DNA of 64,000 nucleotides from an uncultured Alphaproteobacteria bacterium (GTDB taxonomy: Bacteria > Pseudomonadota > Alphaproteobacteria > Rhodobacterales > Rhodobacteraceae): assembly GCA_902596605.1 (NCBI GenBank), contig CACJUU010000004.1, forward strand, positions 62,001 to 126,000, written 5' to 3'. The first letter of the stretch is position 1, and each line of letters opens with the position of its first letter. Below, piece after piece: positions 37,261 to 46,808 of the stretch. The notes under the pieces were generated by a model that was not told the DNA's origin, searched no databases, and saw nothing but the letters and a program-made list of their open reading frames with translations. The position numbers and the translations under genes are program-made.

Positions 37261-38013
37261 ATGATTGAACTTAAAAACGTTTCTAAACATTTTGGTGGCA
37301 TAAAAGCTGTCGAAGATGTTTCGCTGAATATACGAGAAGGGTCTATTACTGGTTTAATTGGCCCTAATGGTGCAGGAAAAACAACGCTTTTCAACATTAT
37401 TGCTGGATTTTATACTCCTGATTTTGGTGAGATAAAGTTTGAAGGAAGTAATATTAGTGGCCTGCGATCAGATGAGCTCTTTCAAAAAGGTATCCTTAGA
37501 ACCTTTCAAATTGCTCACGAATTTGAAAATTTAACTGTTAGAGAAAACCTGATGATGGTACCAGGGAGCCAAATTGGAGAAAGCATTCTACATACTTGGA
37601 TCTCTAGAAATAGAATAAAGATTCAAGAAAAAGAAAATCATACAAAAGCCACTAAGGTTATGAAATTTCTTAATCTCGACCATTTAGAAAGTGAAAAGGC
37701 GGGAAGTTTATCAGGTGGTCAAAAGAAACTATTGGAATTGGGTCGAACTATGATGGTTGATGCAAAAATAGTACTTCTGGATGAGGTTGGAGCGGGGGTG
37801 AATAAAACACTTCTTAAGAAAATTGGAGAATCAATAAAGAAACTCAATAAAGAATTAGGCTACACATTTTTTATGATTGAACATGACATTGATTTTATCT
37901 CATCGCTCTGTGATCCTGTTATCGTTATGACTGACGGATCAGTATTGACGCAAGGTACCGTTAACGAAATAAAAAACGATGATAGAGTTATTGAAGCTTA
38001 TTTAGGAAATTAA
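37261..38013 (+). CDS. livG: Liv-type ABC transporter ATP-binding protein (LivG class)
   Basis: The protein has 250 residues from the ATG at 37261; ten upstream in-frame codons would start inside the terminator stem and are rejected. Walker A is GPNGAGKTTLFN, the signature LSGGQKKLLELG, Walker B IVLLDEVGAGV, and H-loop EHDIDFI. It energises the importer with LivF on the cytoplasmic face. Confidence 0.92.
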   Translation: MIELKNVSKHFGGIKAVEDVSLNIREGSITGLIGPNGAGKTTLFNIIAGFYTPDFGEIKFEGSNISGLRSDELFQKGILRTFQIAHEFENLTVRENLMMVPGSQIGESILHTWISRNRIKIQEKENHTKATKVMKFLNLDHLESEKAGSLSGGQKKLLELGRTMMVDAKIVLLDEVGAGVNKTLLKKIGESIKKLNKELGYTFFMIEHDIDFISSLCDPVIVMTDGSVLTQGTVNEIKNDDRVIEAYLGN

Positions 38014-38022
38014 GAGAATTAA

Positions 38023-38724
38023 ATGTTCCTTAGTGCAGAAAACATGTTGGGTGGATACGGGGAGACAACGATTCTCAACGATTGCTCGATATGTGTTAAG
38101 AAGGGTGAAATTGCTGTTATTGTTGGCCCCAATGGGGCTGGAAAATCAACCGCCATGAAAGCTATATTTGGAATGCTTGATTTACGAGCAGGAAATATTA
38201 TTTTTGATGGAAAAAATATCTCTGATCTAAAACCGCAAGAAAGAGTTAAAAGCGGAATGGGATTCGTTCCTCAGACACATAACGTTTTCACATCGATGAC
38301 TGTTATGGAAAATTTAGAGATAGGGGGTTTTACGAACCAAGAAAATTTGTCAAAAAATGTCAGTGAAGTTTTTAAGTTATTCCCTGTGCTAGAGGAAAAA
38401 CAAAAACAACTAGTTGGAGAGTTATCTGGAGGGCAGAGGCAGCAAGTTGCTGTTGGCAGAGCCCTTATGACTAACCCAAAACTTCTTATGTTAGACGAAC
38501 CGACAGCTGGCGTGTCACCATTGGTAGTCAAAGAGCTATTTGAAAAAATAATCTCGATAGCTAGAACAGGAATAGCCATTTTAATGGTAGAACAGAATGC
38601 TAGGCAAGCTCTAGAGATAGCAGATAATGGTTTTGTTTTAGTACAAGGTGAAAATAAATATACAGATAAAGGTTCTAAACTCCTTTCAAATAAAGAAGTA
38701 AGAAAGGCGTTTTTAGGTGGATAA
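38023..38724 (+). CDS. livF: Liv-type ABC transporter ATP-binding protein (LivF class)
   Basis: The protein has 233 residues: Walker A VGPNGAGKSTAMK, signature LSGGQRQQVAVG, Walker B LLMLDEPTAGVSP, then MVEQNARQALEIAD, which is typical of LivF. It starts 9 bases after livG and abuts the permease gene with no gap. Confidence 0.92.
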   Translation: MFLSAENMLGGYGETTILNDCSICVKKGEIAVIVGPNGAGKSTAMKAIFGMLDLRAGNIIFDGKNISDLKPQERVKSGMGFVPQTHNVFTSMTVMENLEIGGFTNQENLSKNVSEVFKLFPVLEEKQKQLVGELSGGQRQQVAVGRALMTNPKLLMLDEPTAGVSPLVVKELFEKIISIARTGIAILMVEQNARQALEIADNGFVLVQGENKYTDKGSKLLSNKEVRKAFLGG

Positions 38725-39735
38725 ATGGATTTTTTAAACGCTCTAGCTTTAATAACAAATTATATATTATTACCTGGCTTTACCTATGGAAGTCAGTTGG
38801 CTCTTGGAGCTTTGGGTGTCACGTTGATTTACGCAGTACTGCGTTTTTCTAATTTTGCGCATGGAGAGCTTATGTCATTTGGTGCAATGATTTGTATTCT
38901 GTTTACTTGGCTTGGCCAAAGCTATGGAATTAACTTTGGCGTTTTGCCAACTGCACTAATATTTCTGCCGATTGCAATTGGCTTTACTGCTCTTTATTGT
39001 TTCTTCATAGAAAAGTTTGTTTTTTCTTATTATCGCAGAAAAAAATCAGACCCTATCATTTTTCTTATTGCGTCGATTGGAGTAATGTTTTTTACAGCTG
39101 GTTTAATTAGGTTTGTTATTGGACCTAGTGATCAAAACTTTAATGACGGTGTTCGCTTTATATTTAATGTGAGAGAATTTAAAGCTTTCACAGGATTGGA
39201 GGAAGGTTTTGGACTGAAGACATCTCAAGCTATAACTATATTGACGACTATAATACTTTGCTCAATTTTGTTTGTTTTTCTAAATAAAACGAGAACAGGA
39301 AAATCCATGAGAGCTTTTTCCGACAATGAAGATTTGGCTCTACTTTCGGGGATTGATCCAAATAAGGTTGTTTTATTGACATGGGTTATTGCAGGTGGTT
39401 TGGCAACATTTGCGGGAGTTTTATATGGCTTAGATAAAATTTATAAACCGTTTATATTTTTGCAAATGTTGCTTCCAATTTTTTCTGCTGCGATAGTAGG
39501 TGGTGTAGGAAACCCAATTGGAGCTGTCGTTGGGGGTTACGTAATTGCACTCTCAGAGTTATTTGTTACTTTTGCTTACAGAAAGGTTCTAGCCTACTTA
39601 TTACCCGAGAGTATGGAACCATCGGGAATGATGCAGTTTTTATCTACCGATTATAAATTTGCAGTTTCTTTTATAATATTAGTAATTGTATTGATTGTTA
39701 GGCCAACAGGAATATTTAGAGGGAAGACTATATGA
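38725..39735 (+). CDS. livH: Liv-type ABC transporter permease (LivH class)
   Basis: The protein has 336 residues with eight or so membrane segments. The early GSQLALGALGVTLIYAVLRFSNFAHGELMSFGA motif and the late IFSAAIVGGVGNPIGAVVGG (the EAA-like coupling region) fit LivH. A hydrophilic insert around residues 140-160 is somewhat longer than in E. coli LivH. It is contiguous with livF and overlaps livM by 4 bases. Confidence 0.9.
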   Translation: MDFLNALALITNYILLPGFTYGSQLALGALGVTLIYAVLRFSNFAHGELMSFGAMICILFTWLGQSYGINFGVLPTALIFLPIAIGFTALYCFFIEKFVFSYYRRKKSDPIIFLIASIGVMFFTAGLIRFVIGPSDQNFNDGVRFIFNVREFKAFTGLEEGFGLKTSQAITILTTIILCSILFVFLNKTRTGKSMRAFSDNEDLALLSGIDPNKVVLLTWVIAGGLATFAGVLYGLDKIYKPFIFLQMLLPIFSAAIVGGVGNPIGAVVGGYVIALSELFVTFAYRKVLAYLLPESMEPSGMMQFLSTDYKFAVSFIILVIVLIVRPTGIFRGKTI

Positions 39736-41039
39736 ATGATGTATTTCGCAGGTCTTTAGTTTTCTCAACATTTGCAGTCGCAATTGTATTTATAGGTTTC
39801 CTTCAGAGTTGGAACGTAGCTTTGGGAATTTTTAATCTGTGTCTTATTTCAGCTACAATGGCCCTGGGCGTGAATATTCAACTTGGCTATGCTGGAATAT
39901 TTAATGCCGGTGTTATGGGCTTTGCGGCTCTAGGCGGACTTTCGGCCGTTATAATATCCTACAAACCCGTATCTGAAACAATCAGTTTAGGGGGGCTAGG
40001 TATCTTAATATGTATTCTAATCCTAATTTTAGGGTCAGCATTGGGAGTTATTGTTTATAAATCGAACCTTAGTCAAGCTTATAAAAAAATACTTTTTCCA
40101 CTTATAATAATTGTTGTTCTTCTTTGTCTAAATTTAATTGGTGCACCTGCAGTTGAAAGAATAGAAGCTTTTGAGCCAGCGGCATCTGGGTTTCTGGGGG
40201 GGTTCGGCTTGCCTATTATTTTATCTTGGATGGTTGGGGGTGTAATAGCCGGTATTGTAGCTTATCTCATTGGAAAAATTACACTTGGTTTAAGGAGTGA
40301 TTACTTGGCTATTGCTACACTGGGTATAGCAGAAGTGATTATTTATATTTTGAAAAATGAAGATTGGCTTACTAGAGGAGTTAAAAATGTAAATGGTCTT
40401 CCAAGACCTGTTCCCTACGAAATTGATTTACAAGAAAGTACATGGTTCATAGAGCTATGCCAAATTTTTGGTTTTCCTTTAGTGGAGACCTCTTCGATAG
40501 TTGTGAAATTAAGCTATTGCTTTTTATTTTCGATGGTAGTGCTAACGCTATTTATTTTATCTGAAGTAGCACTGAAATCTCCATGGGGGCGGATGATGCG
40601 TGCAATTAGAGATAACGAAATCTCAGCTAGAGCTATGGGTAAAAATGTGAAAGCTCGACATCTGGAAATTTTTATCCTTGGCTCGGCTATTATAGGACTT
40701 GCGGGGGCAATGCTTACAACTCTGGAAGGACAGTTTACGCCAACCACATATCAGCCCCTAAGATTTACTTTTACAGTCTGGGTTATGGTAATTATTGGAG
40801 GAACAGGAAATAACTATGGGTCTTTGATAGGCGGATTTCTTGTTTGGTTTTTATGGGTTGAAGCGGAGCCATTGGGCCTATATTTGGTTGAATTAATTAC
40901 ATCACCATTGAGTGAAACCAACCCTCTTAGGATTCAGCTAATAACTAACGCCGCGCATATGCGATACATGATGATGGGACTATTATTATTGTTAGTTTTA
41001 AGGTTTGCTCCAAAAGGTATTTTTCCGGAAGATAGATAA
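39732..41039 (+). CDS. livM: Liv-type ABC transporter permease (LivM class)
   Basis: The protein has 435 residues, longer than many LivM proteins because of extra N-terminal and central membrane/loop stretches. LivM motifs are LGVNIQLGYAGIFNAGVMGFAALG, GLRSDYLAIATLGIAE and the coupling region WGRMMRAIRDNEISARAMG. The second permease half of the importer. The homocysteine methyltransferase gene starts 11 bases later in the same direction, suggesting one transcript. Confidence 0.9.
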   Translation: MNDVFRRSLVFSTFAVAIVFIGFLQSWNVALGIFNLCLISATMALGVNIQLGYAGIFNAGVMGFAALGGLSAVIISYKPVSETISLGGLGILICILILILGSALGVIVYKSNLSQAYKKILFPLIIIVVLLCLNLIGAPAVERIEAFEPAASGFLGGFGLPIILSWMVGGVIAGIVAYLIGKITLGLRSDYLAIATLGIAEVIIYILKNEDWLTRGVKNVNGLPRPVPYEIDLQESTWFIELCQIFGFPLVETSSIVVKLSYCFLFSMVVLTLFILSEVALKSPWGRMMRAIRDNEISARAMGKNVKARHLEIFILGSAIIGLAGAMLTTLEGQFTPTTYQPLRFTFTVWVMVIIGGTGNNYGSLIGGFLVWFLWVEAEPLGLYLVELITSPLSETNPLRIQLITNAAHMRYMMMGLLLLLVLRFAPKGIFPEDR

Positions 41040-41050
41040 GAGGATATTAA

Positions 41051-41959
41051 ATGCAAAAAAAAATAATACTCCTTGATGGAGGAATGGGACAAGAACTTAT
41101 AAAAAATTCGAAGTCAAAACCCCATACACTTTGGTCTACATATGTTATGGCAGAGGAGCCAGAACTTGTAAAAAAAACACATATAGATTTTATAGACTCA
41201 GGTGCTAGCGTTATCACACTTAATACCTATTCGACAACACCGGAGAGATTAGAAGCTAACGGTTTATCAGATAAATTCAGTTTTTTCCATAAGAAAGCTA
41301 TTGATTTGGCCAGAGAGGCAATTGACCACACAAAAAAGAATGTACTTATTGCCGGCTGTCTTCCTCCTTTAGTATGGAGTTATCGGCCAGATAAAGCTCC
41401 TGATTATGAAAAATGTGTTGACTTGTATTTACAAATAGTTAGGGAACAGGAAGAAGACGTTGATCTTTTCATTTGCGAGACCATGGCATCATTAAAAGAG
41501 GCGAAAGCTGCAGTTTCGGCCGCAAAGACCAGCGGAAAACCTATTTGGTGCGGATTAACACTTGAGGATAATGAAAATTGTGAATTGAGATCAGGTGAAA
41601 AATTACTGGACAGTGTAATTGCGTTACAGTCTTTTGGACAAGAAGAGTTTTTACTTAATTGCTCATTTCCTGAAGTCATCAACAAGGGAATTGACATTCT
41701 AAGCAAAAACACAACTTTCTTTGGAGGCTATGCAAATGGTTTTACATCAATAGAACCCTTAAAGACAGCCAGCAATGTATCTGTATTATCAGCTAGAACC
41801 GATTTGGGGCCTGAAGAGTACTCTCAATACGCATTAAATTGGGCTAATCAAGGCGCGTCCGTTGTTGGAGGTTGTTGTGAGATTGGACCAAGCCATATAA
41901 AATATTTACATGATATTTTAATCGAAAAAGACTTTGAGATCGTTACTTCTTTAACCTGA
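41051..41959 (+). CDS. Homocysteine S-methyltransferase family protein
   Basis: The protein has 302 residues. The barrel start LLDGGMGQELI and the three zinc-binding cysteines (Cys204 in LLNCS, Cys275 and Cys276 in GGCCEIGP) are all present, as in MmuM and betaine-homocysteine methyltransferase. It should move a methyl group from a methylated sulfur or nitrogen donor to homocysteine, giving methionine. Its place directly behind the importer suggests that the imported compound is the methyl donor or a precursor; this is inference. The stop overlaps convergent glpK by 9 bases. Confidence 0.85.
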   Translation: MQKKIILLDGGMGQELIKNSKSKPHTLWSTYVMAEEPELVKKTHIDFIDSGASVITLNTYSTTPERLEANGLSDKFSFFHKKAIDLAREAIDHTKKNVLIAGCLPPLVWSYRPDKAPDYEKCVDLYLQIVREQEEDVDLFICETMASLKEAKAAVSAAKTSGKPIWCGLTLEDNENCELRSGEKLLDSVIALQSFGQEEFLLNCSFPEVINKGIDILSKNTTFFGGYANGFTSIEPLKTASNVSVLSARTDLGPEEYSQYALNWANQGASVVGGCCEIGPSHIKYLHDILIEKDFEIVTSLT

Positions 41960-43441
41960 AATTTTCGTTCTTCCTACTGCTTTTTTCCAACCCTCATATT
42001 TCTTATCGCGTTCGTCTGGAGAAAGTTTGGGAGAAAATTTCTCCTTGAGAGTCCACTCTTCTTCAAACGCTTCCAACTGTTTATATAGACCTATTTTCAT
42101 ACCTGCCAACCATGCTACCCCTTTTGCAGTAGACTCCTGTATATCAGGTATATTAATCTCTACTCCTGTAAGATTAGCCAAGATTTTCATGGTTAAACTT
42201 GATTGGGTCATCCCACCATCTACGCGCAACTTTATATGCCCTCTTTCCATCCCATCTACATCTTTTATCATGGCTTCTAGTAAGTCTCTTGTTTGAAAAC
42301 CAACACTCTCGAGAGCTGCCAAAGCAATCTCTTCTCTCCCTGTATCTCTCAATAATCCATAAATCGCCCCACGTGCATTTGGGTCCCAATACGGTGCGCC
42401 CAACCCTGTAAAAGCTGGAACAAAATAAATATCTTGATCTTTTGCTTCCGATGCAAGCTTACCCACTTGGTCTGCTTTATCTATAATTTTAATCGAGTCT
42501 CTAAGCCATTGGACAACGGCGCCTGCAATGAATATTGACCCTTCTAGAGCATAACAAATCCTCCCATCTATTTTATACGCTATAGTTGACAAAAGCTTAT
42601 TTTTACTAATTACAAATTGATCTCCAGTGTTTAGTAGCGCAAAACATCCTGTTCCATAAGTGGATTTAATCATGCCCTTTTGAAGACATGCTTGGCCTAT
42701 TGTCGCGGCTTGTTGATCACCAGCAACTCCTTTAATCGGTATTGGGGAACCAAGTATTTCTGACGCCATAACTCCAAAATCATCAGCACACTCTTTTACA
42801 TTTGGAAGAATTTTTTTGGGCACATTTAGATCACTGAGAATATCACTGTCCCATTCTAAACTCTCGATATTAAATAACATGGTTCTGGATGCATTGGTTA
42901 TATCAGTTGAATGAATTTTTTTATTAGTAAGCCTCCAAATCAAATAGCAATCGATCGTACCAAATAGTAATTTTCCAGAATTTGCCAAAGTCCTTTCAGG
43001 GTCATACTTATCTAGAAGCCACTTAACTTTTGTTGCGGAAAAATAGGGGTCGATTAGTAAGCCTGTCTTTTGTTGATAAACTCTCTCTTTCCCAATTTTT
43101 TTTAGTTCATCGCAAAATTCAGCAGTACGCCTATCCTGCCACACTATCGCTTTTGAAAGTGCTTGACCAGTTTCAGCACTCCATATAGCTGTAGTTTCTC
43201 TTTGGTTGGTAATCCCAATACTTAGAATATCTTGCGAAGATATTTTCGCTCCTTTTACAGCATTACGTACTGTAGCAATGACAGTTGCATAGATTTGTTC
43301 TAGATCATGCTCTACCCAACCGGCAAAAGGAAAAAATTGCTCTATTTCCTTTTGAGATGATGCCACTATTTGTAAATCTTTGTCGAAGACTATAGCTCTA
43401 GTTGATGTTGTCCCCTGGTCAATAGCTAGAACGTAACTCAT
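41951..43441 (-). CDS. glpK: Glycerol kinase
   Basis: The protein has 496 residues, the standard length. FGGY-kinase motifs are clear: AIDQGTTSTRAIVFD at the N-terminus, GITNQRETTAIW, YGTGCFALLNTG, GLGAPYWDPNARGAIYGL and the C-terminal RVDGGMTQSS. It phosphorylates glycerol to sn-glycerol 3-phosphate, the substrate of GlpD encoded 13 bases upstream. No glycerol facilitator or GlpR repressor is nearby. Confidence 0.96.
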   Translation of the reverse strand: MSYVLAIDQGTTSTRAIVFDKDLQIVASSQKEIEQFFPFAGWVEHDLEQIYATVIATVRNAVKGAKISSQDILSIGITNQRETTAIWSAETGQALSKAIVWQDRRTAEFCDELKKIGKERVYQQKTGLLIDPYFSATKVKWLLDKYDPERTLANSGKLLFGTIDCYLIWRLTNKKIHSTDITNASRTMLFNIESLEWDSDILSDLNVPKKILPNVKECADDFGVMASEILGSPIPIKGVAGDQQAATIGQACLQKGMIKSTYGTGCFALLNTGDQFVISKNKLLSTIAYKIDGRICYALEGSIFIAGAVVQWLRDSIKIIDKADQVGKLASEAKDQDIYFVPAFTGLGAPYWDPNARGAIYGLLRDTGREEIALAALESVGFQTRDLLEAMIKDVDGMERGHIKLRVDGGMTQSSLTMKILANLTGVEINIPDIQESTAKGVAWLAGMKIGLYKQLEAFEEEWTLKEKFSPKLSPDERDKKYEGWKKAVGRTKISG

Positions 43442-43454
43442 AGCAAGACTTTCT

Positions 43455-44957
43455 CTAATTTAATTTTTTTATGTAGAAACTAAGTTCCCTTATCTGCTTA
43501 CTCGACAATCGTAACCCAAGCTTACTTCTTCTCCAAATCAAATCCTCAACACATCTGGTATGCTCTTGATTAATATACCAAAGTACTTCCCTTTCCGTTA
43601 GATCAGATCCAAAATTCCTACCTAAGTCTTGTTTTGCTTTAGCCCTGCCTAAAACTTTTTCAACATCTGTGCCAAATGTTTTAAATAATCTTTCTGCCCA
43701 ATGTCTATTTAAGAATTTGTATTTTTTCAATAAGCCTACAATAAGTTTCTCTTTATCCTCCAATTTGAAATCGCCACCTGGCAAGTGTTTTGTGGCAGTC
43801 CATTCCTTTCTTTTTAAATTTAGTAATGCTGTGATTTTAGAAACAGCTTTTTCTGCCAGTTTTCGATATGTTGTGATTTTCCCTCCATAAACGGTAAGGA
43901 GTACCGCTCCTTCCTTTTCCTCAATTTGAAAGGAATAATCTCTACTGGCATTTCGCGCTTCTACATTTTTGTTTTCGTATAAAGCCCTCACTCCAGAGTA
44001 ATCCCAAACAATATCTTTTTCTGTAATTTTTTTTTGAAAATAACCTGAAGCAAAATTACACAAATAATTTTTTTCTTCATCGGAACACTTAACTTCGTTA
44101 CCCATTTTGTGCTCAACTTCAGTTGTTCCAATTAGCGTAAAATCGTTTTCATAGGGAATGCTAAATATTATTCTTCCATCTTTTCCTTGGAATATATATG
44201 CACTATCGTGATTATAAAGCTTTTTTACGACTATGTGACTTCCTTTTATTAGTCTTACCATTACTTGATTGTTTTTATTTTTTTCAAGTTGACTCAGAGA
44301 ATTGACCCAAGGACCCATAGTATTTATTAAGACCTTAGTTTTTACCTCGAATAACCTATCCTTTGATTTAATCGAAACAAGCCAATGACCATTTTTTCGT
44401 TGAACGTTAGTTACTCTGGAATAAGAGAATGCTTTTGCTCCTTTTTTTTCTGCATCCAAAATATTTAGTAGCACTAATCGCGAATCTTCTACCCAGCAAT
44501 CTGTATATGCTAGTCCTCTTGTGTAAGATTTGTCCAAACAACTACCAAATGTATTATTTCGCAAATTAATAGCGACACTTTTTGAAAGTTTCGTTGAACC
44601 CGCCAAGAGATCATAGATATATAATCCAAGCCGTAAAATCCAATAGGGCCTCAGGTTTTTGTTGTGGGGAAGTATAAATTTTACTGGCCAGCTTATATGA
44701 GGCATGAGATTAAGGAGCAAGTCACGTTCACGAAGAGACTCTTTTACAAGCCTAAACTGATAAGATTCTAAGTATCTCAATCCACCATGAAATAATTTTG
44801 TGGATGAGGAGGACGTTGCTGAGCCAAAATCACCCATATCGGCCAAACCACACTTATACCCACGGCCTGCAGCGTCTCTTAAAATTCCTGCACCATTTAC
44901 TCCGCCACCTATAACAAAAATGTCAAAGTCGTTTTCATCCAATGTTTTTTTCTTCAT
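43455..44957 (-). CDS. glpD: Aerobic glycerol-3-phosphate dehydrogenase
   Basis: The protein has 500 residues. The FAD-binding N-terminus IFVIGGGVNGAGILRDAAGRG and the following SSSSTKLFHGGLRYLE are diagnostic of GlpD. It oxidises glycerol 3-phosphate to dihydroxyacetone phosphate at the membrane and passes electrons to ubiquinone. It stands between terC (5-base gap) and glpK (13-base gap), all on the minus strand. Confidence 0.95.
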   Translation of the reverse strand: MKKKTLDENDFDIFVIGGGVNGAGILRDAAGRGYKCGLADMGDFGSATSSSSTKLFHGGLRYLESYQFRLVKESLRERDLLLNLMPHISWPVKFILPHNKNLRPYWILRLGLYIYDLLAGSTKLSKSVAINLRNNTFGSCLDKSYTRGLAYTDCWVEDSRLVLLNILDAEKKGAKAFSYSRVTNVQRKNGHWLVSIKSKDRLFEVKTKVLINTMGPWVNSLSQLEKNKNNQVMVRLIKGSHIVVKKLYNHDSAYIFQGKDGRIIFSIPYENDFTLIGTTEVEHKMGNEVKCSDEEKNYLCNFASGYFQKKITEKDIVWDYSGVRALYENKNVEARNASRDYSFQIEEKEGAVLLTVYGGKITTYRKLAEKAVSKITALLNLKRKEWTATKHLPGGDFKLEDKEKLIVGLLKKYKFLNRHWAERLFKTFGTDVEKVLGRAKAKQDLGRNFGSDLTEREVLWYINQEHTRCVEDLIWRRSKLGLRLSSKQIRELSFYIKKLN

Positions 44958-44962
44958 AAATC

Positions 44963-45568
44963 TTAGAGAATATGTAAAAGCTCAAACCAACCATCAACAA
45001 GCATCTTTATGGTTAGATAGACTAGGAAGATAAGTCCAACCCACGAAAGCCATGGGAACCTCGTCATTACACGCATTATAATAGTTGCAAAAAACGCCAT
45101 CAGTACTATAGCTAAAACGAGTCCAAACACTAATAATGCCGTATCTTCTCTTGCTATCGCAGCAACAGCTACAACATTATCTAAAGACATGGAAATATCA
45201 GCGACTGCAATTGTGAATAACGCTTGCGAAAATTGTTGCTTTTCAGTCAGCTTTTCTGACAAATTGGACTTAATTTCTGGATCGGTTTTCTGGCCAGCAT
45301 GACGGATTTCTTTAAAAAACCGCCAACAAACAAAAGCCAAAAGTAGTCCACCCAAAATTAATATTCCAGGTATTTGAATTAAAAAAGATGCTATAGCTGC
45401 AAAGATAATTCTGAACCCTGCTGCTAATGCTAACCCCCAGAAAATTACCCTCTTTCTAAACTTCTCTGATAGGCCAGCTGCAGCCATACCTATAATAATT
45501 GCATTATCACCAGATAAAAATATATCAGCTAAAATGACTTGAGCCAGCTCGACTAGAGAAAAGTTCAT
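44963..45568 (-). CDS. TerC/YjbE-family integral membrane protein
   Basis: The protein has 201 residues with about six membrane helices. The two acidic TerC repeats are seen: VILADIFLSGDNAIIIGMAA near the start and VADISMSLDNVVAVAAIA in the middle, whose Asp/Asn residues lie in the membrane. Relatives are linked to tellurite resistance or manganese efflux and metallation of exported enzymes. Its operon position before glpD is unusual and has no obvious explanation. Confidence 0.88.
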   Translation of the reverse strand: MNFSLVELAQVILADIFLSGDNAIIIGMAAAGLSEKFRKRVIFWGLALAAGFRIIFAAIASFLIQIPGILILGGLLLAFVCWRFFKEIRHAGQKTDPEIKSNLSEKLTEKQQFSQALFTIAVADISMSLDNVVAVAAIAREDTALLVFGLVLAIVLMAFFATIIMRVMTRFPWLSWVGLIFLVYLTIKMLVDGWFELLHIL

Positions 45569-45593
45569 TGTGAATTAATTTTATTTATTGCTT

Positions 45594-45622
45594 TTGACAC
45601 TTTCGGTTTAGTAGCTTATCGT
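45594..45622 (+). promoter_or_regulatory. Candidate promoter of the first hydroxy-acid oxidase gene
   Basis: A perfect -35 TTGACA (45594-45599), a 17-base spacer and TATCGT (45617-45622, four of six consensus bases) lie 40 bases before the start codon at 45662, in the 93-base gap divergent to terC. Confidence 0.5.
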
Positions 45623-45661
45623 CAATATTTCAAATAAAATCTTCTACAAACACAAATTTTT

Positions 45662-46777
45662 ATGAAAAAAAGCTCTATACATAGTATGCAAGATGCTCGT
45701 CTTCTAGCAAAGAAAAGACTTCCTTCAATGATCTTTGATTATGTCGATGGAGTAGCACTTGAGGCAGACGGTTACTATTCCAATGCTGAGTACTTTAAAT
45801 CACTTAAGCTATCACAAAATGTACTGGCTGGTGGCGGCACTAAAAAAATTTCCAAACGAATATTAGGTAAATCATATGACCTACCTTTTGGTGTAGCGCC
45901 AATGGGTATGTGTAATCTTGTGAGTTCAAAAGCGGATTATGCGATTGGAAAATTAGCAAAAAAGTTTAATATTCCTGTTTGCTATTCTACAATGGCTTCC
46001 ACATCACTAGAGAAAACTCTCAAGATCACTGGTGATTTAGGCTGGTTTCAACTCTATGTTTATGATGATTTAAAATCAGGGCTACGTTTAGCCGAAAGAG
46101 CACAAATCGCTGGTTACAAGACATTGATACTGACAGTTGATGTACCTGAATTAGGTCGACGACCAAGAGAGCTAAAACATAATTTTTCAGCAAAGTTTAG
46201 ACCAAATTACAAACAGATTATTGATTGCGCAATACATCCCAAATGGAGTTTAGATCTTTTGACAAATGGTATTCCAAGACCTCAAAACTTTGAAAAAGAT
46301 TTGAAGATAGACAGAAATAAACCGAGGGGAGCAGCCGATTGGAAGTTTTTTAAAGACTTAAGAGCACTTTGGAAAGGTAAATTAATTATCAAAGGAATCC
46401 TTAACCCGAAAGATGCAAAAAAGGCAGAAAGTCTTGGAGTGGATGCCATATATGTGTCCGGCCATGGCTCAAGACAATTTGATAGTAGCCCAATCCCTAT
46501 ACATCAAATATCGAAAATACGTGAGTCTATAAATAAAAGTACAGTCTTGATATATGATACTGGGATAAGAAATGGAGAAGATATTCTTAAAGCGCTTTGT
46601 TTGGGGGCAGACTTCGTAATGATTGGGAAACATGCACTTTTTTCTATCGCAGCTGAAGGATTTGATGGCCTAGTCCAAATGACTAACAATCTAAAAAAAG
46701 AAATAGAAATAGCAATGGCTCAAATGGGCAATTTTGACATTAACAAGCTAAATTCTAAATATTTAAATGACTTTTAA
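45662..46777 (+). CDS. FMN-dependent 2-hydroxy-acid oxidase/dehydrogenase, divergent member
   Basis: The protein has 371 residues. The family scaffold is clear: RLPSMIFDYVDGVALEADG at the N-terminus, PFGVAPMG, WFQLYVYDD, LILTVDVPELGRR, IKGILNPKDA. The catalytic segment reads SGHGSRQFD rather than the usual SNHGGRQLD: His and Arg are kept, but Asn to Gly and Gly to Ser changes flank them. It may act on a different 2-hydroxy acid from lactate or glycolate. A second family member lies at 55449. The gene is monocistronic and ends 31 bases from the convergent glycine-zipper gene. Confidence 0.87.
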   Translation: MKKSSIHSMQDARLLAKKRLPSMIFDYVDGVALEADGYYSNAEYFKSLKLSQNVLAGGGTKKISKRILGKSYDLPFGVAPMGMCNLVSSKADYAIGKLAKKFNIPVCYSTMASTSLEKTLKITGDLGWFQLYVYDDLKSGLRLAERAQIAGYKTLILTVDVPELGRRPRELKHNFSAKFRPNYKQIIDCAIHPKWSLDLLTNGIPRPQNFEKDLKIDRNKPRGAADWKFFKDLRALWKGKLIIKGILNPKDAKKAESLGVDAIYVSGHGSRQFDSSPIPIHQISKIRESINKSTVLIYDTGIRNGEDILKALCLGADFVMIGKHALFSIAAEGFDGLVQMTNNLKKEIEIAMAQMGNFDINKLNSKYLNDF

Positions 46778-46808
46778 AAGGTGATTTACAGTTTTCACGC
46801 AGCAATGT

